Below, in pieces: positions 56,223 to 64,000 of a stretch of DNA of 64,000 nucleotides. The stretch comes from UBA10365 sp041441915 (GTDB lineage Bacteria > Pseudomonadota > Alphaproteobacteria > Rhodobacterales > Rhodobacteraceae), in NCBI GenBank assembly GCA_041441915.1, contig JASDRS010000009.1:27803-91802 (forward strand), given 5' to 3'. A program made the translations under genes and the position numbers. Within the stretch, counting starts at the first letter, position 1. Each line of letters begins with the position of its first letter. Below the pieces are notes generated by a model that was not told where the DNA came from, did not search any database, and worked only from the letters and a program-made list of their open reading frames with translations.

Positions 56223-57740
56223 ATGACGCCATCCCTAGATACAGAAATGGACCTGCGCGAAGGCGTTGACCGTGAAACGGTTGAAACAGTGCAAGCCATG
56301 TCTGGCACCTATAAATATGGCTGGGAAACCGAAATTGAAATGGACTATGCCCCTAAAGGCCTGTCTGAGGACATCGTGCGGTTGATTTCATCAAAAAACG
56401 ACGAACCCGAATGGATGCTGGAATGGCGACTTGAGGCCTATAGTCGCTGGGTAAATTTAATTGAACCCGATTGGGCGATGCTTAATTACCCTGCCATCGT
56501 TTACCAAGATCAATTTTACTATGCTACACCCAAAAGCATGGCCGTTAAGCCCAAATCTTTGGACGAGGTAGATCCCAAGCTCTTAGCCACTTATGCCAAA
56601 TTGGGGATTCCTTTAAAAGAACAAATGCTGCTTGCCGGTGTCGAAGGCGCTGAAGAACCGCGTCGCGTGGCGGTGGATGCGGTGTTTGACTCCGTGTCAG
56701 TTGGCACCACCTTTAAGGCCGAATTGGCAAAAGCAGGGGTGATTTTTTGTTCGATTTCAGAAGCGGTTCGCGAACATCCAGAACTAGTAAAAAAATATAT
56801 TGGTTCTGTAGTACCTCCTTCAGATAATTTTTTTGCCACTTTGAACTGTGCCGTCTTTACTGACGGGTCTTTCGTTTACATCCCCGAAGGTGTGCGCTGT
56901 CCGATGGAGCTTTCAACTTATTTTCGTATCAATGCTGAAAATACGGGTCAATTTGAACGCACATTGATCATTGCCGAAAAGGGCAGTTATGTGAGCTATC
57001 TTGAAGGCTGCACAGCACCCAAGCGCGACACGCATCAGTTGCATGCTGCCGTGGTCGAGATTGTTATTTTGGAAGATGCCGAAGTAAAGTATTCCACTGT
57101 GCAAAACTGGTATCCTGGCGATGAAAATGGGGTTGGTGGTATTTATAATTTTGTGACAAAACGCGCAGATTGTCGTGGTGATCGTGCCAAAGTGATGTGG
57201 ACTCAAGTCGAAACTGGATCGGCCATCACTTGGAAATATCCATCGTGTATTTTGCGCGGTGACGGTTCTCAAGGCGAGTTCTACTCTATTGCTATCACAA
57301 ATAATTTTCAACAGGCCGACACGGGCACAAAAATGATCCATTTAGGCAAAAACACCAAAAGTCGGATTGTCTCCAAGGGTATTTCTGCAGGGCAGGCGCA
57401 AAACACCTATCGCGGCCTTGTATCCATGCACCCAAAGGCTATTAACAGTCGCAACTACACACAATGCGACAGCCTGCTTATCGGTGATAAATGCGGCGCC
57501 CATACGGTACCCTATATCGAAGTAAAGAACGCTTCGTCGCGGGTTGAGCACGAGGCTACCACTTCAAAGGTCGATGATGATCAGTTGTTTTATTGTCGTT
57601 CACGGGGGATGGACGAGGAAGAAGCCGTGGCCCTAGTGGTAAACGGTTTTTGCAAAGAAGTACTGCAAGCTCTACCAATGGAATTTGCAATTGAAGCACA
57701 GGCTTTGGTTGCTATTTCACTTGAAGGTTCGGTTGGATAA
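56223..57740 (+). CDS. sufB: Fe-S cluster assembly scaffold SufB
   Basis: 505-residue SufB subunit of the SufBC2D scaffold. YKYGWETEIEMDYAPKGLSE, VYIPEGVRCPMELSTYFRIN, YLEGCTAPKRDTHQLHAAVVE and the C-terminal EHEATTSKVDDDQLFYCRSRGMDEEEAVALVVNGF are hallmark sequences. The start at 56223 has GGAG at ideal spacing; an in-frame ATG at 56211 lacks one. It builds and transfers clusters with SufC and SufD, encoded next. Confidence 0.96.
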   Translation: MTPSLDTEMDLREGVDRETVETVQAMSGTYKYGWETEIEMDYAPKGLSEDIVRLISSKNDEPEWMLEWRLEAYSRWVNLIEPDWAMLNYPAIVYQDQFYYATPKSMAVKPKSLDEVDPKLLATYAKLGIPLKEQMLLAGVEGAEEPRRVAVDAVFDSVSVGTTFKAELAKAGVIFCSISEAVREHPELVKKYIGSVVPPSDNFFATLNCAVFTDGSFVYIPEGVRCPMELSTYFRINAENTGQFERTLIIAEKGSYVSYLEGCTAPKRDTHQLHAAVVEIVILEDAEVKYSTVQNWYPGDENGVGGIYNFVTKRADCRGDRAKVMWTQVETGSAITWKYPSCILRGDGSQGEFYSIAITNNFQQADTGTKMIHLGKNTKSRIVSKGISAGQAQNTYRGLVSMHPKAINSRNYTQCDSLLIGDKCGAHTVPYIEVKNASSRVEHEATTSKVDDDQLFYCRSRGMDEEEAVALVVNGFCKEVLQALPMEFAIEAQALVAISLEGSVG

Positions 57741-57805
57741 GTTTTATTTTTAGTTATAACAACCTATCCAAACCTCAGACAACCCCATCACATACCGGAA
57801 ATAAA

Positions 57806-58561
57806 ATGTTAGAAATCAGAAATTTGCACGTTAAACTTGAAGAAGAAGACAAAATAATCCTAAACGGGGTTAATATGTCTGTTGGCGCAGGCCTAGTGCA
57901 TGCGATCATGGGGCCTAACGGGTCAGGGAAGTCAACACTGTCATATGTTTTGGCTGGCCGCGAAGGATATTTGGTGACTCAGGGCTCAGCGTTATTGGCG
58001 AGCGAAGAATTGCTTGATCTTGATCCCGAAGAGCGCGCTGCGAAGGGGTTATTTTTGGCCTTTCAATATCCAGTTGAAATTCCAGGCGTGGGCAATATGA
58101 CCTTTTTGCGCACAGCATTGAATGCACAACGCAAGGCCCGCAGTCAGGATGAAGTTTCGGCTGGTGAATTTCTGAAACTGGTGCGCGAAAAAGCAAATGC
58201 ACTAAAAATTGATTCAGATATGATGAAGCGTCCCGTAAATGTTGGCTTTTCGGGGGGAGAAAAAAAACGTAACGAAATTTTACAAATGGCGATGTTAGAA
58301 CCGCGGATGTGTATTCTAGATGAAACTGACAGCGGCCTTGATGTTGACGCAATGAAACTTGTGGCCGAGGGTGTGAATGGGCTGCGCGATGCCGGCCGAT
58401 CATTTTTGGTGATCACCCACTATCAGCGTCTGCTTGATCACATTGCGCCCGATGTGGTTCATATTATGGCTGATGGCCGTATCGTTAAATCTGGAGGTCC
58501 AGAATTGGCGCTCGAAGTTGAAAAAAACGGTTATAGCGATATTTTGGCTGAGGTTTTATAA
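57806..58561 (+). CDS. sufC: Fe-S assembly ATPase SufC
   Basis: 251-residue ABC-type ATPase without membrane partners. Walker A IMGPNGSGKSTLSYVLAG at about residues 33-50, Q-loop FQYPVEIPGV, signature FSGGEKKRNEILQMA and Walker B CILDETDSGLDVDAM are all intact. It drives SufB/SufD conformational change. Its last base is the first of the sufD start, a one-base overlap. Confidence 0.96.
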   Translation: MLEIRNLHVKLEEEDKIILNGVNMSVGAGLVHAIMGPNGSGKSTLSYVLAGREGYLVTQGSALLASEELLDLDPEERAAKGLFLAFQYPVEIPGVGNMTFLRTALNAQRKARSQDEVSAGEFLKLVREKANALKIDSDMMKRPVNVGFSGGEKKRNEILQMAMLEPRMCILDETDSGLDVDAMKLVAEGVNGLRDAGRSFLVITHYQRLLDHIAPDVVHIMADGRIVKSGGPELALEVEKNGYSDILAEVL

Positions 58562-59835
58562 TGTCAGCTACAAAAACACGGTTTGAAGCTGCAAAGACAC
58601 AGCTTGGTGGAACGGAACAAACCGCTCAACTTTCCTTTAAGACCGCACGTCATGCCGCTAGGGGACGGGTGTTATCCTTGGGTTTGCCGCAAAAACGTGA
58701 TGAATATTGGCGCTACAGTGATCCGAGCCCGCTTACATCAAAATTGCCAGCCTTAGCGCACTCTGGCGCATCGGCAAACTACGGTTCGGCTTATGCAAGC
58801 ATAAATGCACTAAAATTGGTCTTTGTTGATGGTGTTTTTGATAAGTCGCTTTCCGATAATCTAGTCCTTGAAGGAGCTGAAATAAGCCTCTTAGAACAAG
58901 GAGCCCCTTGGGCTGATGAGCTGTACGGTACGCTCGAAGCACGTGGCCAAATTCCAGTGGCGCGGCCATTAGCGTCGCTTAATACGGCTATTGCAACTCA
59001 AGGCCTATTGGTTCGCGTTTTTGGTAAATGTGATAGACCCATAATAATAACTTATAATTCTAAAACAGATGGTTGTGATGTTATATTACACCATTTTATT
59101 AAGATTGAACAGGCTGGTTCTCTTACCCTTATTGAAAATGGCACCTTGGGAGCGCGCGGAAATATAGTCTGCGAAGTTGATCTGGATGATCACACCCAAC
59201 TGCATCATATACGCACTCAAGGTCAAGACCATGACCGCCATGCACTAACACATTTGTTTGCCCGTTTGGGTAATGAATCGTTGCTTAAATCATTTACTCT
59301 GACCGCAAATGGCCGTTTTACTCGGAACGAAGCAGTGGTTGAAATGTTGGGCCATGATGCAAAGGCCCATCTGGCAGGTGCAGCAATGGGCGGAACCGAT
59401 TTTCACCATGATGACACGCTCTTTATTACCCATTCCGGTCTACGATGTGAAAGCCGGCAAGTATTCAAAAAAGTATTAAGTGGCGGCGCAGTTGGCGTTT
59501 TTCAGGGCAAAATTTTGGTTAAAAAATCTGCGCAAAAAACTGATGGCTATCAAATGAGCCAATCTCTTTTGCTTGATGATAACAGTCAATTTTTGGCCAA
59601 ACCAGAGCTTGAAATATATGCTGATGATGTAAAATGCAGCCATGGCTCAACTACAGGCGCTATTGATGACACTGCACTTTTTTATCTACGTTCACGGGGA
59701 ATTACTTTAGATGAGGCAAAGGCACTTTTAATTTTAGCTTTCTTAGCCGATGCTTTGGCCGAAATTGATGATGGCACCATTGCTGAACTGACAGGAGATC
59801 TTTTGTCTGCTTGGGTGGGAAAGGTGCGCGTTTAA
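58561..59835 (+). CDS. sufD: Fe-S cluster assembly protein SufD
   Basis: 424 residues, the SufB paralog of the scaffold. N-terminal half is variable; the beta-helix core has LTLIENGTLGARGNIVCEV, HHIRTQGQDHDRHALTH and the C-terminal ELEIYADDVKCSHGSTTGAIDDTALFYLRSRGI, in which the conserved DxxCxHG is clear. It overlaps the next gene by one base at its stop codon. Confidence 0.95.
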   Translation: MSATKTRFEAAKTQLGGTEQTAQLSFKTARHAARGRVLSLGLPQKRDEYWRYSDPSPLTSKLPALAHSGASANYGSAYASINALKLVFVDGVFDKSLSDNLVLEGAEISLLEQGAPWADELYGTLEARGQIPVARPLASLNTAIATQGLLVRVFGKCDRPIIITYNSKTDGCDVILHHFIKIEQAGSLTLIENGTLGARGNIVCEVDLDDHTQLHHIRTQGQDHDRHALTHLFARLGNESLLKSFTLTANGRFTRNEAVVEMLGHDAKAHLAGAAMGGTDFHHDDTLFITHSGLRCESRQVFKKVLSGGAVGVFQGKILVKKSAQKTDGYQMSQSLLLDDNSQFLAKPELEIYADDVKCSHGSTTGAIDDTALFYLRSRGITLDEAKALLILAFLADALAEIDDGTIAELTGDLLSAWVGKVRV

Positions 59836-60320
59836 TGTCAATCAGTTATGATCTTTTGGTGAGCTATAAAACCCCCCGCCGCATCATTGCGCGTAAATTG
59901 GCCGAAGGTCCGCGTGAAGACAGGGCACTGGCGTTGGTCATGGGGTCCTGCGCGCTCTTGTTTGTAGCGCGCTTTCCAATTGACGCACGATTGGCGGCCG
60001 AATTTCCAGAAATTCCTTTGGACGCGCGTTTAACTGGGGGGCTTTTTTCATTGCTATTTATAGCACCGCTTTTTTTTTACTTGCTTGCAGGTTTTTCGGG
60101 TTTGCTACTGCGCGTATTTGGCGGCCCTAAAAGTTTTTACGGCCCGCGTTTGGCACTGTTTTGGGCTCTGCTTTGTACAGCACCATTGATGATGCTACAG
60201 GGGATATTGTCTGGCTTTATTGGTTCCGGCGTTATTACGTCGGCTTTTGGGCTGGTTGTTTTTATAGCATTTTTGTATATTTGGCTCATGGGATTAATCG
60301 AAGTTATGGCAGAGCAATGA
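59835..60320 (+). CDS. YIP1-family membrane protein (first)
   Basis: 161 residues with about four hydrophobic segments and a Pro-rich start SYDLLVSYKTPRRIIARKLAEG. The Yip1 fold is inferred from the helix pattern and the family position, not from a catalytic motif. It is coupled to sufD (one-base overlap) and to the next membrane protein (ATGA). In Rhodobacterales small membrane proteins of this sort often sit between sufD and sufS; their task in iron-sulfur assembly is not known to me. Confidence 0.75.
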   Translation: MSISYDLLVSYKTPRRIIARKLAEGPREDRALALVMGSCALLFVARFPIDARLAAEFPEIPLDARLTGGLFSLLFIAPLFFYLLAGFSGLLLRVFGGPKSFYGPRLALFWALLCTAPLMMLQGILSGFIGSGVITSAFGLVVFIAFLYIWLMGLIEVMAEQ

Positions 60321-60907
60321 GCTTTTATTTTGTACAATATCTTGAGCTTTTTATTCTCACCCTGCGCCGTCCGTCCGACGCGGCGCTTTGGGTAATGCGT
60401 CAAAAAGTTAACGCCCAGGCTGGCTGGTTGGCCCTTATTCTGGTTTCAATTTTAGGAACACTTTTGGTGCAGTTGTCCTTCGCTCTGCAACCAGACGAGG
60501 TGCGTGATATTTTCGCCGCCGCCCTTGAAAGTCCATTGCGTATGGCGCTAGTGCAGGGTGTCTTTTTGGTGTGCTCAGTCTTTGCGCTGCATATTTTTGG
60601 AAAAATTGCTGGTGGGCAAGGCCGCATTGAAGATGCTTTGGCTCTTATGGTGTGGTTTCAAGTCACGCTGATTGTGTTACAAATTGGACAAGTGGTATTG
60701 ACTATAGTTTTTCCTTTAGCCGGTGAGATGGCCAGCCTTTTGGTCTTTGCTGTGTTCTTTTGGATTCTGACCCATTTCACTATGGCGTTGCACGGGTTTA
60801 AGTCAGTTTGGTTGGTTCTATTTGGCCTTTTACTGGCACTGTTCGGCTTTGCAATTGTAATGGTATTTGTACTTGTGACGCTTATTCTTCCTTTGATCGG
60901 AGCCTGA
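60317..60907 (+). CDS. YIP1-family membrane protein (second)
   Basis: 196 residues, again mostly hydrophobic with about five segments: WLALILVSILGTLLVQLSF, ALVQGVFLVCSVFALHIFGKI, ALMVWFQVTLIVLQIGQVVL, LLVFAVFFWILTHFTMAL and a Leu/Phe-rich C-terminus. The start at 60317 gives ATGA with the preceding stop. It may form a heteromer with its neighbour, an inference from coupling. The sufS gene begins 1 base after its stop. Confidence 0.75.
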   Translation: MSFYFVQYLELFILTLRRPSDAALWVMRQKVNAQAGWLALILVSILGTLLVQLSFALQPDEVRDIFAAALESPLRMALVQGVFLVCSVFALHIFGKIAGGQGRIEDALALMVWFQVTLIVLQIGQVVLTIVFPLAGEMASLLVFAVFFWILTHFTMALHGFKSVWLVLFGLLLALFGFAIVMVFVLVTLILPLIGA

Positions 60908-60908
60908 T

Positions 60909-62129
60909 ATGCTTGATGTAAATCGCCTGCGTGATGACTTTCCTATCTTGTCGCGCCAGGTGCATGGTAAGAAGCTTGTCTATTTGGATAATGGCGCCTC
61001 AGCGCAAAAGCCCCAAGTCGTGATTGACGCGGTTACACAAACGTATTCAATGGAATATTCAAATGTTCATCGTGGCTTACATTATTTATCTAATCTAGCG
61101 ACTGACAAATATGAAGCAGTGCGCGGTAAGATTGCACAGTTTTTAAATGCACCGCATGAAGATGATATTGTCTTTACTTCGGGTACAACCGAAGCAATTA
61201 ATTTAGTTTCTTACGCTTGGGCTGCCCCACGCTTTCAGGCTGGTGATGAAATTATACTTTCAATTATGGAACATCACGCCAATATTGTACCATGGCATTT
61301 TCTGCGTGAGCGCTTTGGCGTGGTGATAAAATGGATTGAATGCGACGATAAGGGTGACCTTGACCCTAAAAGGGTATTTGACGCTATTAGCTCACGTACA
61401 AAGTTAATAGCTGTAACGCATATGTCTAACGTGTTGGGATCAGTGGTTGATGTGCAAACCATTTGCCAAGGCGCACGCGTGAGAGGCGTTCCGGTGCTGG
61501 TAGATGGCTCGCAAGCTTCGGTTCATATTAAGGTAGATGTGGCTGCGATGGGCTGCGATTTTTATGCCATCACGGGCCATAAGTTATACGGTCCAAGCGG
61601 ATCGGGCGCAATTTATATTCACCCAGATCGTATGAAAGAGATGCGTCCATTTATGGGTGGTGGCGATATGATAGATCAAGTGGGTTGCGACACCATTACC
61701 TATAATAGGTCTCCAATGAAATTCGAAGCTGGCACCCCAAGCATCGTGGCGCAAATTGGTTTTGGTGTGGCGCTTGACTATATGATGAATATTGGCATGG
61801 ATAATATAGCAGCACACGAACGCATATTGCGGGATGCGGCGGGTGCCAAACTGGCTGGGCTTGACTACCTGCAGGTGCAGGGCCATTCAAAAAGCAAAGG
61901 AGCAATTTTTTCCTTTACCCTTGATGGTGCGGCCCATGCCCATGACATTTCAACCATTCTTGATCAAAAAGGCATTGCTGTCCGGGCAGGTACTCACTGC
62001 GCTATGCCGCTCATGCAGCATTTAGGAATCAGTGCCAGCTGTCGCGCGTCTTTCGCGATGTATAATACGCTTGAGGAGGTTAATGATTTGATTGAGGGAT
62101 TGACCCACTGCCACGATCTTTTCTCGTAA
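60909..62129 (+). CDS. sufS: cysteine desulfurase SufS
   Basis: 406-residue group II PLP cysteine desulfurase. LRDDFPILSRQVHGKKLVYLDNGASAQKP, EYSNVHRGLHYLSN, MEHHANIVPWHFL, the PLP lysine in AITGHKLYGPSG and the catalytic Cys in GISASCRASFAMYNT are intact. It supplies persulfide sulfur to SufBCD, normally through SufE or SufU, neither of which is present here. It is the last gene of the suf run before the tRNA gene. Confidence 0.95.
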   Translation: MLDVNRLRDDFPILSRQVHGKKLVYLDNGASAQKPQVVIDAVTQTYSMEYSNVHRGLHYLSNLATDKYEAVRGKIAQFLNAPHEDDIVFTSGTTEAINLVSYAWAAPRFQAGDEIILSIMEHHANIVPWHFLRERFGVVIKWIECDDKGDLDPKRVFDAISSRTKLIAVTHMSNVLGSVVDVQTICQGARVRGVPVLVDGSQASVHIKVDVAAMGCDFYAITGHKLYGPSGSGAIYIHPDRMKEMRPFMGGGDMIDQVGCDTITYNRSPMKFEAGTPSIVAQIGFGVALDYMMNIGMDNIAAHERILRDAAGAKLAGLDYLQVQGHSKSKGAIFSFTLDGAAHAHDISTILDQKGIAVRAGTHCAMPLMQHLGISASCRASFAMYNTLEEVNDLIEGLTHCHDLFS

Positions 62130-62186
62130 GCGAGCCGCATTTAAGGATTGATTGAGGCTCCATTATAGCCTAATTAACCCGCACTG

Positions 62187-62207
62187 CTCCCGTAGCTCAG
62201 CTGGATA
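62187..62207 (+). other. orphan 5'-half fragment of a tRNA gene
   Basis: Contains CGTAGCTCAGCTGGATA (62191-62207), identical to the tRNA-Arg gene 138 bases downstream (62329-62345), after which the match stops abruptly. The preceding bases (CTCCC) differ from the intact gene. It may be the stub of a lost tandem tRNA or a scar from recombination at the tRNA. Confidence 0.6.
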
Positions 62208-62323
62208 AATCTGTACACAATGTGGATCTATAAAAAAGCCAGTAAACGTTTAGTAAAAGGAGTACCGAACGACCATTATTTTTTTAGTTAGCCATGATAT
62301 AGCAGAACAATGATGGAACATGA

Positions 62324-62400
62324 GGTCTCGTAGCTCAGCTGGATAGAGCACTCGCCTCCGAAGCGAGGGGTCGGAAGTTCGAATCTTCTCGGGACCACCA
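62324..62400 (+). tRNA. tRNA-Arg (anticodon CCG)
   Basis: Complete cloverleaf: acceptor GGTCTCG pairs with CGGGACC (one G-U), D arm GCTC/GAGC, anticodon arm CTCGC-CTCCGAA-GCGAG with CCG at 62358-62360, T arm with GTTCGAAT loop, and CCA encoded at the 3' end (62398-62400). It decodes CGG. The partial duplicate of its 5' half lies 138 bases upstream. Confidence 0.95.
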
Positions 62401-62705
62401 CTGTTCAACCTTATCATCGATTGCTGTGTGTCGTGGTGAATGTAGTGTCAAGCAAGTCAGGTCTAGGTGGTGAGCTTTAGAACCGACCACTGCTCAGCCC
62501 GACGTGCGTCACTTTCGAACTATTTATTAATATTTTTAATGCGTAGAGCTTCTCGGTCTTCGACTAACCATGTTAACCTTTTTTTACACAACTTTCTAAC
62601 ATTTAATCAGTTTCAACGTATTCAACTGCATGTGTGGAACTGTTGAAAAATAAATAGTAACAGTAAAACGAGGTTAGAAACTTTCCAACAACAATTACAG
62701 CAATT
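62401..62705. other. non-coding gap after tRNA-Arg with nested inverted repeats
   Basis: No gene seen. It contains an outer pair TTTCTAAC (62593-62600) / GTTAGAAA (62673-62680) and an inner pair TTTCAAC (62611-62617) / GTTGAAA (62642-62648), a nested dyad in A+T-rich DNA. It might fold as an RNA or be an element end; no integrase is present in the window. Confidence 0.45.
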
Positions 62706-62987
62706 TTACAGTACAGCAGAGGGTAAAATTGTGGCGAATTCATCTTTTAAACTTGCAAGTGCGGTTAAATGAACCAAGTCAGAATCATAAATTTCACCAT
62801 TTACTCCTATTCTATTAAAGGTAGCGGTTGCTTCTGAAATCAGAAAAAAATTGTACCCATAATTCGCCGCCATTATTGTTGTTGTTGATACACAATGATC
62901 CGTTGTTAGTCCAATAATGACAAGCGTGCTGCAGTTCTTTGCATCCAATATTTCCTTTAGTGTTATGCCAATAAAGCAACTATTCAC
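62706..62987 (-). pseudogene. 3' fragment of an isochorismatase-family hydrolase
   Basis: The frame reads SCFIGITLKEILDAKNCSTLVIIGLTTDHCVSTTTIMAANYGYNFFLISEATATF and ends with VHLTALASLKDEFATILPS. This is the C-terminal half of a cysteine hydrolase of the isochorismatase fold, including the nucleophile Cys in TTDHCVSTT. The N-terminal half with the catalytic Asp and Lys is missing; upstream the frame meets a stop. Only a GTG at 62987 could start it. A truncated, presumably dead gene. Confidence 0.75.
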
Positions 62988-63085
62988 TGACTTCGTTAAT
63001 AACCCTTAAATGTCATCTCTAAAGGACGATTTAAGAAACTCTGCCAACTTCACACTATCATGTTCTTTTCGTTCTTTTGTATCTA

Positions 63086-64000
63086 TTACTCGGAGAAATA
63101 TCTGCGCCATGCTTCAAGCATCCCATCAGGAGAAAGATGGATACCATCAATATGCCAAATAGCATTAGAAAATCCGTCACCTCTATCTGTGAGTTTGTTC
63201 ACATCTAAAAACCCAAACCCTCTCTCCCTTGACTTGTTTTTTAGCTCACAGTTAAACTTTTTAATCACCTCGATTAATTGTGTAACTTCCTTTTCTGAAC
63301 AAGTTTCTGTATCGATATTTGGGCATGGAACTCCTTGAATAATAATCTTGTGCTGATAATCAGAATTATTTTTTTCAATATAAGTAAGATAAGTTTCTAC
63401 AGTAGTTACGATGATTCCTTCTATTTCTTTTTTTGGAAATTTATTCTTATGCTTGATAATTCCACTATCTAATCGACAATCGATTTCTCCGATTGCCAAC
63501 AAAACTTCACTAGATTTTGGAAGAGAGCAAAAAATACTCTCGAATTTATTTTTATATTCATTTTTGTTGGAATTTCCCAGGTGCCATTGCTTGCAACCTT
63601 TAATCAACCTTGCTTCACACAAGATAACAGATTCAGAACTTTGAACATGCAGATGGTGGCTGACTAAAGAGTGACTTTCACCTATGACATAAAGAGTTTT
63701 ATCGGTTTTTCGACTGTAATCATCAAGATATTTTTTTTCATGCCAGCTCAAAATATCTAACAAATATCGCCAATAAACTTTTTCATTTTTAAATATAGAG
63801 GATGTTTTTTCTTGGATTTTGGCAACTGCCAAAAGATGTGTTTTACTGTCCGCAAAATCACCTTCTAAAAAGTTGCAGATAGCCAAGTTCACACCAGCCC
63901 TCAACCCAAAGTTATCAGCATCTATTTGCATTATATTTTGCAATGAAACAATTTCTGCTTCTAAATTATTCATATAACTCTGGACAATTGATAAATTATG
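63086..64000 (-). CDS. TPR-like / SGNH-hydrolase-like protein, 5' end beyond window
   Basis: The frame stays open to base 64000; the first ATG inside is at 63973, with no ribosome site, so the gene probably begins outside. The first 60 visible residues look like a TPR-type helical pair (AEIVSLQNIMQIDADNFGLRAGVNLAICNFLEGDFADSKTHLLAV). The rest resembles an SGNH fold: LYVIGESHSL (block I, Ser), LLAIGEIDCR and a late DGIHLSPDG with the Asp-x-x-His of block V. It could be a sugar O-acyl esterase or transferase; substrate unknown. It has lower GC than the core genes. Confidence 0.65.
   Translation of the reverse strand, partial: HNLSIVQSYMNNLEAEIVSLQNIMQIDADNFGLRAGVNLAICNFLEGDFADSKTHLLAVAKIQEKTSSIFKNEKVYWRYLLDILSWHEKKYLDDYSRKTDKTLYVIGESHSLVSHHLHVQSSESVILCEARLIKGCKQWHLGNSNKNEYKNKFESIFCSLPKSSEVLLAIGEIDCRLDSGIIKHKNKFPKKEIEGIIVTTVETYLTYIEKNNSDYQHKIIIQGVPCPNIDTETCSEKEVTQLIEVIKKFNCELKNKSRERGFGFLDVNKLTDRGDGFSNAIWHIDGIHLSPDGMLEAWRRYFSE

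Noticed and set aside
1..64000. CRISPR arrays, insertion sequences, prophage genes, rRNA operon
   Set aside because: No regularly spaced repeats, transposase, integrase, phage structural gene or rRNA sequence was seen on either strand.

Overview
The window reads as a stretch of core chromosome from a marine alphaproteobacterium of the Rhodobacterales (Roseobacter group). This rests on gene content and order: tkt / coiled-coil gene / zapA, purL-bolA-grxD, argS-SPOR-nagZ-scpA-scpB, prfA-prmC with DUF1499 and DUF4167 proteins, lptF-lptG-lptD-surA-pdxA-rsmA, and an iscR-led suf cluster with two YIP1-type membrane proteins. A GAAC-N7-GAAC SOS box in front of recA also fits Alphaproteobacteria. Coding density is high, with many ATGA start/stop overlaps, and intergenic DNA is A+T-rich. 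The species is not determinable from what I can see.

Layout. 1-5 kb: two consecutive gap genes (the first cut by the window edge), dsbB, a DedA/YqaA-type membrane protein, and tkt. 5-9 kb: a coiled-coil protein, zapA, grxD, bolA, purL. 9-13.5 kb: a LysR regulator, a wrecked acyltransferase gene, murI, argC, ccmE. 13.9-19.2 kb: argS, a SPOR protein, nagZ and the condensin partners scpA/scpB. 19.7-25.1 kb: nucleoside hydrolase, an iron-type periplasmic binding protein, a 180-bp tandem duplication, mazG, a frameshifted M20 amidohydrolase, an agmatinase-type ureohydrolase. 25.1-28.5 kb: DUF1499 protein, prfA, prmC, DUF4167 protein. 28.5-36.2 kb (minus strand): outer-membrane/LPS export operon with pdxA and rsmA. 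36.3-44.2 kb: pepA-holC, marC family, an ABC-F ATPase, ndk, a P-type ATPase remnant, glucokinase, a phytanoyl-CoA dioxygenase remnant. 44.2-53.3 kb: guaB, rsmB, recA, alaS, DUF1330 protein, typA. 53.3-62.1 kb: HD-domain hydrolase, alpha/beta hydrolase, iscR, cysteine desulfurase, sufB, sufC, sufD, two YIP1 proteins, sufS. 62.2-64 kb: a tRNA 5'-half fragment, tRNA-Arg(CCG), then A+T-rich accessory DNA with an isochorismatase fragment and a TPR-like/SGNH-like protein that runs off the window end.

The most striking theme is decay of dispensable genes between intact housekeeping blocks. Four genes (PlsC-like acyltransferase, M20 amidohydrolase, copper-type P-ATPase, phytanoyl-CoA dioxygenase) are broken by frameshifts, stops or deletion. 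An isochorismatase-family gene is 5'-truncated, and at least two further unrecognised reading frames look like debris. The second theme is a precise 180-bp tandem duplication that copied the mazG 3' end and the DNA in front of the iron-binding-protein gene. I found no CRISPR array, no insertion sequence, no rRNA and no convincing new multi-gene defence or biosynthetic system.
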